Below, piece by piece: positions 48,501 to 60,500 of a stretch of 64,000 nt of DNA. Source of the stretch: Agapetus fuscipes (lineage: Eukaryota > Arthropoda > Insecta > Trichoptera > Glossosomatidae); the NCBI GenBank assembly GCA_951799405.1, contig OX637339.1, forward strand, positions 20,522,001 to 20,586,000, in the 5' to 3' direction. The position numbers were made by a program, and so were the translations under genes. Under the pieces are notes generated by a model. The model was not told the origin of the DNA. It was given only the letters and a program-made list of their open reading frames with translations, and searched no databases. Within the stretch, counting starts at the first letter, position 1, and every line of letters starts with the position of its first letter.

Positions 48501-51500
48501 AGAGCCCGGGGATTGTAAGTTGGATGCTCTGTGTCATGTTGCACTGCGCTCAAGACACTGAGTGAGCATTGCTCAGATAATCCACGCAGCCCATGTCCTG
48601 AATTTCCAGATGAGTCGGAGTCGCTTATCAACCACATCTTTGCCATTGCGGTGTGGAGCGGCAACATCTACTGGAGTGACTGGGAGACCAAGAGCATAGA
48701 GCGCTGCCCGCGCCCGCCCAGCAGGCACGCACACAGACACGCGGGCAGCAGGCCGGCCAGCTGCAAGACCCTGGAGCACCTGGTGCACAAGCCCATGGAC
48801 ATCAGGGTCTACCATCCCCTGCGGCAGAGACCCATCCCAGGTATTCCCAGCACTCATAGCTACAAGCTATAGTCTCCCACCGGAAGACTGACAGGAGAAG
48901 GACCCAAAGACACTTCAGGCTATTTTGGCTGAAGATATCACGCCTATTGGTTTACAAGAGCTTGTCTTAAAGTAGCTGCATCGGAAGCAACGGAAGCAAT
49001 TGAAGGAAGATCATATGTCAGTAATTCTCTGTTCAGAGAGCCAACACAACGAGCTTCTGCCCGGTTTGTCTATGGTTTTCTATTTGGGAAATCACTAGTG
49101 TATGGAGATATATGAAAGCTTTCACATGGTTTGTTTGGTAATCTGTAGACAATCACATGGTCTAGCTTACTATTGTGGTTGTCAGAACAAGAGATCAATT
49201 TATACTTTACTTTTTTAGAACAAGCCTAAATTGAGTTGGGAACACAGATACCGGTAACTCCTTCCATAAACGGGCAGTTTGGTAAAGGCATGAGTCTTGA
49301 AGACACCGAGTTCTCGTAGTTTTGATGTCAAACGCAAAGGGATGAATGTGAGTCGATCTACGAGTTGCCCTTGTTGTGATGAGAGATATGAGGTGTTGAA
49401 AAAGAGAGAATGACATTCTGTTCCCTTGCAGCCTTGTCCCTCGCCTGTGAGCGCCTCAACTGCTCGGGCCTGTGCCTGCTGTCCCCCACTGAGGAGCAGG
49501 CAGCGGGAGCAGCTGCAGTGACGGCCAAGTGCGCCTGCCCCGAGAACTTTGTGCTGGCGGCTGATGGGCGCACCTGCACCGCCAACTGCACCACTGCCCA
49601 CTTTGTGTGCAGAAACTCCCTCAAGTGCATCCCCTTCTGGTGGCGCTGTGACACACAGGTACCTGACAGCATTGCTTGTAGAGTCATGGGCGCCACTCCG
49701 ACCTCTGTCCAGTAATTAGTCAGATCCCAAACCCAAAAACAGAGCAAGGTGTCCATATGGAGCAGTGGTGAATCATCATGCAGTAGGAGCATGCCACTGG
49801 AAAACAAACGCATTGTGTAGACAGAGCTGACTAAGGTTGATGATTACAGCTAATATTCACCCTGTGGTCACGGTAGTCCTCCGAGGCCTCTTTCCTTGAC
49901 TACAAAGAACATAAATGTGCACCACAGTTATGTTGAAATGGAAGTAGTAGTTTTATAATCTGGGCAGCCACATCGAGGCGTGACCACCTTCTGGTGAATA
50001 GAGTACCACTCTCCATAGGAGGTAAGCTAATCCAGCCTTCTGATTCGGTAAGACTTCTAGGAGTCTTACTGGATCGTAACCTGACACTGGATAGGCAAAT
50101 AGATGCCACAATAGCTTCTTCTTTTTTTTCGCTTCGCCAAATAAAGGCAATAAGAAAATGTCTGCCGTCAGATGCGGTTAAGACCCTGGTGAGTGCGTTT
50201 GTGATGTCTCGGATTGACTATTGCTCGACGCTTTATAGTGGTCAGCCGAAGAAACAGTTTAATCGCTTTCAATCTGTGTTGAATTCGGCAGCAAGACTCA
50301 TATTCGGGATTCCCAAATTCGCTCACATCACCCCGCTGTTAAAAAAACTTCATTGGCTTCGTTTCCCGGAGAGGGTGGTCTTCCGTGTTTGTTTAATGGT
50401 ATATAAAGCCATCAATGGCTTGGCCCCACCTGATCTGGCTGATATGATTTCACCTGTTGAAATGGGTGTTAGGAGGCAGACACTCAGATCTGCGGGTGAT
50501 GGAGTAGTCAATTTGGTTCAGCCGCGCCGTCAGATTCGTACAAACTTCGGAGACCGCGCTTTCCGTGTTGCGGGGCCGGTGGAGTGGAACAGACTGCCAC
50601 CCGGAGTGAAGAACTCCAAATCTGTGGGTGTATTTCGAGGAGCACTCAAGGCACACTTGTTTAGAAAGTCTTATCCATGATCGGAGAGGGCCCTTGAGGT
50701 GTGACACACACAAAAACGGCGCTCTCTTATCATGTGTAATTTAAAATAAATCAGCCTGTTATTATTTATTATTATTATAATGTTGATGCTTGTCCAGGAC
50801 GACTGTGGAGATGGCTCAGATGAGCCGGCCTCCTGCCCCACCTTCACCTGCATGCCCGGGGAGTTCCAGTGCAACAACTCTGCCTGCATACACCCCTCCC
50901 TCATCTGCAATGGGGAGGACGACTGTGCCGACAGCTCAGACGAGAGGGACTGTGACAAGGTAAGGCAACAGCTCTGCCTTCATACACTCTTCCAATCCAT
51001 TCCTTCTTTGGTCTTCCCCTTCCGAGGCGAGGATCCCGCATGTGCAGGCACCCATCTGCATTCCTTCTTTGGTCTTCCCCTTCCGAGGCGAGGATCCCGC
51101 ATGTGCAGGCACCCATCTGCATTCCTTCTTTGGTCTTCCCCTTTCGAGGCGAGGATCCCGCATGTGCAGGCACCCATCTGCATTCCTTCTTTGGTCTTCC
51201 CCTTCCGAGGCGAGGGTCCCGCATGTGCAGGCACCCATCTGCATTCCTTCTTTGGTCTTCCCCTTCCGAGGCGAGGATCCCGCATGTGCAGGCACCCATC
51301 TGCATTCCTTCTTTGGTCTTCCCCTTCCGAGGCGAGGATCCCGCATGTGCAGGCACCCATCTGCATTCCTTCTTTGGTCTTCCCCTTCCGAGGCGAGGAT
51401 CCCACATGTGCAGGCACCCATCTGCTTGCCCAGCGCCATCAGGTGAAACACTACGTTTTGGCATTCTCATTTTTCATCTTTGCCGTGTACGTGTATCCAG

Positions 51501-54500
51501 CCACCATTCTATTAGGAGTGGCCAGTACCTCCGCACTTTGCTCTGCCATTCATCACTCTCCTCATGCATGCTTTTCTCTTTTTCTCACCCTGTATATTCC
51601 AGTCATTTGCCATCTCACTTACTTGATCTCTCCATTCTTTCTGTGGTCTTTCCCTTTCATGCTTTCTTCTGACATCACCTTTGCACACTCTTTTTGTCAG
51701 TTGTACATTATTCATTCTTTCTACTCTTTTTGTACTCCTTTGTTCTTTCAACCTCATTCTTGTTTATAGTGCACTTATTTATAACCCGGCCATTCAGTCT
51801 CTTCCTCTGAAGTAAATCATTCATGCTGTACATACTTGACTTAATTCCTCTATCTACTCTCATTAGTGATTTATCTGGATCTAATTTATAATGTTGTCTC
51901 CAGTTCACCTGCCTGTCTACCCAGTTCAAGTGCCAGGGCGCCGGGAACGTGACGGACCGTTGCATCCCTGTGGGGAAGCGCTGCGACGGGGCCGTGGACT
52001 GTGCCGGGGGAGACGACGAGGCCGACTGCCCGCCCAAGACCTGCGAGCCCTCGCAGTTCATGTGCAACAACGGGCTGTGCATCCCCAGCGTGTGGGTGTG
52101 CGACAAAGACAACGACTGCAAGGACAACTCTGACGAGCTGGAGCACTGCAACCAGAGGGTCTGCCCCAGCGACCACTTCAGGTAAGCAACCAGAGGGTCT
52201 GCCCCAGCGACCACTTCAGGTAAGCAACCAGAGGGTCTGCCCCAGCGACCACTTCAGGTAAGCAACCAGAGGGTCTGACCCAGCGACCACTTCAGGTAAG
52301 CAACCAGAGGGTCTGCCCCAGCGACCACTTCAGGTAAGCAACCAGAGGGTCTGCCCCAGCGACCACTTCAGGTAAGCAACCAGAGGGTCTGACCCAGCGA
52401 CCACTTCAGGTAAGCAACCAGAGGGTCTGCCCCAGCGACCACTTCAGGTAAGCAACCAGAGGGTCTGCCCCAGCGACCACTTCAGGTAAGCAACCAGAGG
52501 GTCTGCCCCAGCGACCACTTCAGGTAAGCAACCAGAGGGTCTGCCCCAGCGACCACTTCAGGTTAGCAACCAGAGGGTCTGACCCAGCGACCACTTCAGG
52601 TTAGCAACCAGAGGGTCTGCCCCAGCGACCACTTCAGGTAAGCAACCAGAGGGTCTGCCCCAGCGACCACTTCAGGTAAGCAACCAGAGGGTCTGACCCA
52701 GCGACCACTTCAGGTTAGCAACCAGAGGGTCTGACCCAGCGACCACTTCAGGTAAGCAACCAGAGGGTCTGCCCCAGCGACCACTTCAGGTAAGCAACCA
52801 GAGGGTCTGCCCCAGCGACCACTTCAGGTAAGCAACCAGAGGGTCTGCCCCAGCAACCACTTCAGGTAAGCAACCAGAGGGTCTGTCCCACCGACCACTT
52901 CAGGTAAGCAACCAGAGGAAACTATGACTATAACTAGAAATGTGCTCCAATAACCCATTCATGTAATCAATTAGAGATCTGCCCACTATATTTTATGAAG
53001 TTTTTGATGAAGTGTGTTGAAGTTGTAGCTTGAGTCACATTGCAGATGCAACACAGGTCGCTGCATCCCCATGCGCTGGCGCTGTGATGGTGACCCTGAC
53101 TGTGCCGGGGGAGAGGACGAGCCCCCGGCCTGCCAGCTGGCCGAGGAGCGCACCTGCGAGCCCACCTACTTCAAGTGCGCCAACAACAAGTAAGTCTCCC
53201 TGCTTCTTGTGGCACACCTGCCTGTCTCCTGTGATGGTGACCTTGACCTGTAGAGGGCTGTGTGTTGCAGGTGCATCCCCGGGCGCTGGGCATGTGACTA
53301 CGAGCAGGACTGCCTGGATGGCAGCGATGAGCAGGGCTGCCGCCCGCGCGCCTGCAGTGAGAGTGAGTTCCGCTGCCGGGACGGGCGCTGCATCAGGGGG
53401 CAGCAGCAGTGTGACGGGGAGTACCACTGCGAGGACCGCAGCGATGAGCTGCACTGCAACACCACGTGCCAGGAGGGGGAGTTCAGGTGCAGCAACCCTC
53501 ACTACTGCATCATCGGGTAATACTCCACACAGGACATGCTCTCTATTAGTACTAACTGGTTGCTAGTTATGCGGTTTTCTTTCAGTTAATTATAATTTTT
53601 TGACTGTGTCATTATAAAGGCACTTATCCATAAGATTGGGCTACCTCCGAGCTTGTCTATGATTGTGGTGGAAAGAGATGTCAGCTCCTTAATGCATTCT
53701 GTTGCAGTCCCATCCAGGCAGCCTTGAAGGTCAAGCAGCAGACCTTGAACTGGAAGTCTGGCACAATGCCAACTATTTGAGAGATGAATCTGAAAGAAGT
53801 TGTATAATTAATGTGCAACATAAATTCTCCTTGTTGTGAAATGTATGAATGTATGCCTGATTAAGAATACCACTGATGCTGCTGCCCTGCTCCCCAGAGC
53901 CTGGCGCTGTGACGGGGAGACAGACTGCGCGGACGGCTCAGACGAGATTGGCTGCAAGGCCAGCAACGAGTCCTCAGACGGCTGCCTGGCCGGCACCTTC
54001 AGGTGCAGCAAGCAGGCAGGGCTGTGCATCCCCCACGAGTGGAGGTGTGACGGGGTGGATGACTGCGGGGCGGGCGAGGACGAGGAGCCCGACATGTGCA
54101 AGCACCACATCTGCCTGCCCAGCGCCATCAGGTGACTCACAATTTCTTGCCGTTCTTATCTCAAACTATGTCTGTTCTTACCTAACCTAACTTACCTAAC
54201 GGCTCACATTTATCCATTTGCAGTCAACATTAAAACTTTGAGAACTTACTGCCCGTTAATGGAACAAGTTACTGGTATCTGTGTTCTCACCCCAATTTAA
54301 TATTGTGTCTGATGTAATGTTTGTGCTTGTGTTCCCAGGTGCCCCAACAACAGATGCATCACCATGCAGGCTCTGTGCAGCGGGGAGAACCACTGCGGCA
54401 GCAAGATCAACTACACACTGTTCCAGCACCAGCACCAAGTGGAGATTGCCAACTGTGAGTAGCTCAAGCACCTGCAGTCTCTGAATCAAGTCATTCACAA

Positions 54501-57500
54501 TCAACCTCTTAGAGCTCTTGAGCTCCCTGAAGCCCTGGGAGCTTTTAATTTTTGCAACTGCAACTTCCTGCCACATTGTTCCCATGGGATCACATTTTTC
54601 GAGTGGGACATATTTATTTTCACCAATGTAGCGACCAGCCTTGCTTCAACCACTTCCCTGTTTTTGAGGGGGCAGGTTCTCATTTCTTGTTAAGGTTGAG
54701 TATACCTCGCTAAAACTATGCCTAGGGCTACAAGAGAACATTTGAATGGGAAATCACATCTAGCACCTGTAACCCACGCTGCTTGGCCACCATTTGAGCT
54801 ATTGAGGGGGCTCATGTTGTTATTGACCGGGACATCCTGTATGGTCGGAAGCAAATCTTAAATCTGTCAACCCAGCAAAGCTTGCACCTGTATGTCAGTG
54901 ATAATTAATTGTTGTGTGTAGTGCCAAGTAAAGTGTGGAGCTGAACTGCTGGAGTATTCATTGTGGTTTGTTTATTTCAGGCAAGAACTTGGGCTTGTGC
55001 GGCAGCAACCTCTTCCACTGCGCCAACAACCACTGCATCTCCCAAAACCTCACATGTGATGGTGAGTACAACAACCTGAACCCAAATAAATGAAAACTAG
55101 CTTTACTCTTCCATTGGTCAACCAGCTTCAAAGATTGCCTTGATCTTCAACCATGCTGTAACTCTACCCAAACCATACCAGGGCTGGAAGTCTCATCACC
55201 CCGGTAATTCTTACCTACTACTACTATGAAGACTAATCAGCTGTTCACTTGAGCCCATCTTGGATTGACAGGTCTTCATACTAATATTACCGATATTCGG
55301 TAGGTAAGAATTACCGTGGTGAGACTTCCAGCTCAGTTCTGTAACTCTTTTGTCAGCTTACTCGAGGAAGCCAGAACCTCTGCGAAGCTCTCTACAATTT
55401 TATATATCTCAGCATACTTTTTTCATATCACCCTCATCCATCACTTTTTCATACCTTCAAACATTGGATCATCTATGTCCAATAGCAGCCTTTAAAACAC
55501 ACAATCATTCCCAAAATCTCAAAAAATGACTGAAATGTATAGAACCGATTGATAAATCAACCCATCTGGAAATTTCTCAACAAGGTTCCTCTTTCACAAA
55601 CCCAAATGGCCTTATTCATTAGATTGGTTAAACCTAGTACTACAGTTGAACCTTCTTTTCAGTATAAGAAATGGACTTTAAGCTGATTAAAAAATTAAGA
55701 CCCTTTTATGAATAAGGGGGAAAGTGTGGAAATTAAATGGGACTTAATAATAATAATAATATCAGGCTAATTTATTTTAAATTACAAATGATAAGAGAGC
55801 GCCGTTTTTGTGTGTGTCACACCTCAAGGGCCCTCTCCGATCATGGATAAGACTTTCTAAAGAGGTGTGTCTTGAGTGCGAAATACATCAACAGATTTGG
55901 AGTTCTTCACTCCGGGTGGCAGTCTGTTCCACTCCACCGGACCCGCAACACGGAAAGCGCGGTCTCCGAAATTTGTACGAATTTGACGGCGTGGCTGAAC
56001 CAAATTGACTACTCCATCGCCCGCGGATCTGAGTGTCTGCCTCCTTACACCCATCTCAACAGGCAACATCATGTCAGTCAAATAAGTTGGAGCCAAGCCA
56101 TTGATGGCTTTATATACCATCACACAAACACGGTAGACCACCCTCTCCGGGAAACGAAGCCAATGCAGTATTTTTAACAGCGGAGTGATGTGAGCGAATT
56201 TGGGTATCCCAAATATGAGTCTTGCTGCCGAATTCAACACAGATTGAAAGCGATTGAACTGCTTCTTTGGCTGACCACTATAAAGCGTCGAACAATAATC
56301 AATCCGAGACACAACAAACGCGCCCACTAGGGTCTTGACTGCATCTGACGGTAAACACTTTCTAATAGCCTTAATTTGGCGTAGTGAAAAAAAAGAAGAA
56401 GAAGTAGACTTGTAGTCTTAGTTGGTCTGCATAGAAGGCATTTGACTGTCTTCTATAACCGGAGGACTCAAGGTCGTTACTCTATGATTTGTTGTTGTTT
56501 CCAGGCCAAGATGACTGTGGGGACAACTCAGATGAGCTGGACTGTGGCTCAGACTCCTGTCCCTTCGGCACTTGCTCCCAGACCTGCATACAGAAGAAGC
56601 ATGGACAACATGTCTGCAAGTAGGAAAACTAATTAGTAAACCAAGTAAACCATTGTTCTATAAGTGTTTCTATTGTAATACTAATTAATATATTCTCCTG
56701 ATGTTTACAGGTGTGTTCCTGGCTACCAGACTTTTGGGAACAAGAAATCTTGTGAATCACTCGGTAAATACAAGTCTATTTTTAAGCATGCAATAATGCC
56801 AAATGATATGAAATATAATAAAACTGCATTCATATCTCTAAACTATTCATGTCTCACACATCGCCTGTCTAATTACTGATTCATATTATTTTGCCCAGGT
56901 GCCTCATCTAAGCTGCTGGTCATCAGTGACTTTGACCTGCGTGTGGTGAACCCCTACAAGCCCGGAGACGACTGGCACACTCAGCTGTCCAAGAAAGACA
57001 ACAGCACGCCGTGGTTTAAGATCGGCTCCATGGACCTCATGTACGGAGCCACACAGACAGATCTGTTCTGGACGGAGAGGTTCCGGCCCATGAAGATAGT
57101 GAGGATGACCATCCCCACTGCGGCGGCCAGCACTAACCAAAGTCTGCCTGAGGCACTGCTCAAGAATATAGAGATCGTGGTGAGTGGGATGTGGTGTCCC
57201 TCAAGGGTCTCACCTTGGGCCATTGTTATTGTTTGCTATCTCAAATTCATGGAACAATAAATATATATATATATATATATTGCATTTGTTAAGGGTTGAA
57301 GTTCAGTTTTCAAAAAGTCAAAATAATGTCTTTGTATTATAATAGAATAATGCTGGTTATTCTATTCCAAATACGCTAGAAAGATCAGCCACTTTACCCC
57401 CTCGGCCATGATACCGACAATTTGAACCCAATTCTCTGATTACGTGGATTAGAGCACAGCTGGTGGTATTTGTTTGTTTGAATAAGTGCATGTCATGTTG

Positions 57501-60500
57501 CAGGTGCGTGATGTGGAGCAGGTGAAGGCGCTGGCCGTGGACTGGGTGGGTCGGCGCCTGTACTGGACGGAGAGCCTGCAGGGCTGGGGCATGATCGGGG
57601 CCTCCACGCTGGAGGGCAGGATGAAGGCCGTGGTGCTGGCGGGCGTCAAGGATCCCCACGCCCTGGTGCTCAGCCTGGCCACCAGGTCAGGCACCACACC
57701 TTCATCTCCACCTTATCTCATAGTATCAATTGTATATCTTCACATGCATTAAGGCCAAATTCTTAACAAGATTCTGTTTTTGGTACATGCGAAAGGAGGG
57801 GAGAAGGCCAGTGAAAGCGATACAAGGATGTCCTTTACAACACCTTGAAGGACATTAATGCTCAAGAAGACTAGGAAGAGACAGGGGTGACTACATGACG
57901 GAAAACCATCAAAACCTCACAGACCCATTGCAAACGAGGAGCAGCGCTGTCCCCAATGTGATGCAGTTCACTCTCTCAATAATACCCAGCAACGGGTGTG
58001 AGGCATTAGTGTTATTATCTGGACTGTCTATGAACTGTGTATGAAGTCCATCAGGGCCTGAGAGCCTGACTGATGATCCATTGCTTGTCAGGCACATGTT
58101 ATTACACCCATCACCTTCAACAATAAAAGGCTTCCCCTAACTTAAGCAGATGCTGGGTTCTTGGGAATTGGCTGTGGATGCAGCTTGGCAAAAGGAGACA
58201 CATAAGGTGGAGACGTTAGATTCAGTAGTACTGTATGCACATTTGCTGTTCACAGTGCTTAAATTGATTGATTAATCACCATCATCATCATGAGCTCGAC
58301 AGTCCTGAGTTGCCTTGGCTCAATCCAAGATTCTCCACCACTCTCGCCTGTCTATCGCATTTGTTCTCCAGCCTCATATGCCTGCCTTGGCTGCATCTAC
58401 GTTGACGCTGTCACCAGCCACCTTCAGGTGCCTTATTTTGATGAGCCTGATCACATCGAGCTCTCTGTAGATGTCATGGAGCTCCTTGTTGTAATCTGTA
58501 ATGTTGACTGATGTCGGCAGGGAGATGATCTGGTCCAGCCTGAGCTTCTTCCCGCGCATTGAGCTGTCCTCGCTGTGTGGGCGGGGGCGGCGGGCGCTGG
58601 TGCTGCAGGGGCTGGGCTGGCCCAGCAGCCTGGCCCTGGACGTGCCGGCGGGGCGCCTGTACTGGACGGACCCCAAGCTGGGCCTGCTGGACTCCATCCT
58701 CATCAGCGGCAGGGACAGGCAGCTCATCAGGAGGTTCACAGGAGGTGGGCAAGCCTATGCCAACTTATACCAATCTTCTATCATTTGCCATGTTGGCCTG
58801 TTTATTTGCCCACTTTATTTGATTTAATTCATTCATCGTCAATGACAACTCCGGTAGGTCTTGGCCTCACTGATTAACCGAGGCCACCGCTGCCTATTTA
58901 ACGCCTTTCTCCTCTAGTGCCATATTTCTCCTGAATGGTAGTCTGCTTCCCCCCTCCCCCCCCCAATAATATATAATGTACATATTAAGATGATTTGTTT
59001 GGTGATAGCTTTTTTGTATGAAAGAGCCTTCTGCAAGCTTGGTCCTCACTATACAAAGCACCAATTCTCAAGCAAGACCCAGTTGCTGTTAAGCTGGATG
59101 AACCTTCCGTGACCGGTTTTGAAGGAAAATTATTTTTTTAACCCAGGGAAGAGCATCTTTTGGAACAGTTTTGAACTGAACTACAGACTGGTCCCAAAGT
59201 GGTGTCACTAAATGAACTCTCTAAGTTAAGAATAATTTTTGGTTCCAGATGAGAAGCCGTTCCGCCTGGTGGTGTTTGAGGACTTTGTGTTCATGTCCAC
59301 GTACCACACACAGAACGTGATGCGCATGGATAAGTTTGGCCGCGGCAACGTCACGTACCTGGTGCGCGGCCTCAACAAGATCTCCGCCATGGTCATCATG
59401 CAGAGCAACGCCCAGGACCAGACATGTAACTCCCCGCGCCCCTCCCGCCTATATCTCATTACTTTTTTTTAACTAGTATCTTGGTATGAGGTTGACACCC
59501 CATGCGGGAAAAACTTGGTTCACTTTCGCCAATGACACTCCGGTTTTGGCGGCGAAAAGTTCATATTCTGTGTGAGGCATGGTTTATTTTGTAAGTACAC
59601 ATGCAACATATGTCATGGTGAACTTACATGTGTCTTATTGTGAGTGTGTATTATATATCAGCCTTACATGACAATCTGTCTTTGCAACTTAGATTATAAA
59701 TTATATTGACCCTTGTGGAAGCAACCAATAGTTTGAAAGAAACAGCAAAACCGGAATTATTTCGGACACCCTCGGTGGGATTCGAACCCGAGCTCTCGCC
59801 ATGGAATGCAACTACTCAACCAACTAAGCTATCAACCGGGCCATTTAGACAAGAATTAGTTTTGTAAAAAGAGACTGATAATAAATGAGCCATGCAGCAG
59901 TGACTTGATGACTTTGTAGTTCTACATGCAAGCATGCTGCTTCAACTCGACATAGCCACATAGAGCAGTGGTGTTGGTGGAGCTGGTGACTGAAGTGTTG
60001 TGTGTTGCAGTGAGGAATGTGTGTGAGTCCTCGCCCTGCCACCAGAGTGCGCTGTGCCTGCTCTCCTCCGAGCCCCAGGGCTACGGCTGCATCTGCCCTG
60101 AGGGCCTGCTCAAGCTGGACAACAACACCAAGGTGAGACTAACACTTCAATGGCCCATCATGCCATGCCTGAGCTCCTTCATCAACCAGCGGGCCACCAC
60201 ACACCTCATCCATCTCTTTCCTTTTCCAGTCCCACCCTCCCCCCGCATATTAATACAAGGCTATTCTGGGTGTTCCCAAAGCCCTCATAATTACTATTCT
60301 CTCCAGGCTTCCATGATGGTTCACTCATTGACAGAATATTTGGAGAAGCTGGGCCAGTTGTCTGGAATAAACTATCTCTCGATCTGGGAATCCACCAACC
60401 CACCGCCACCTTCAGAAGGGGATTTAAGAACGCCGTACACAAAGGGCCATGGTGCCCTTGAGATGGTTATGAACCATCAAACGGCACCACAGGGAAAAAG

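Noticed and set aside
50901..51470. Minus-strand frames of 145-189 codons with repeated [11 protein letters not shown]
   Set aside because: They are readings of the 61-bp minisatellite and have no start, codon bias or family.
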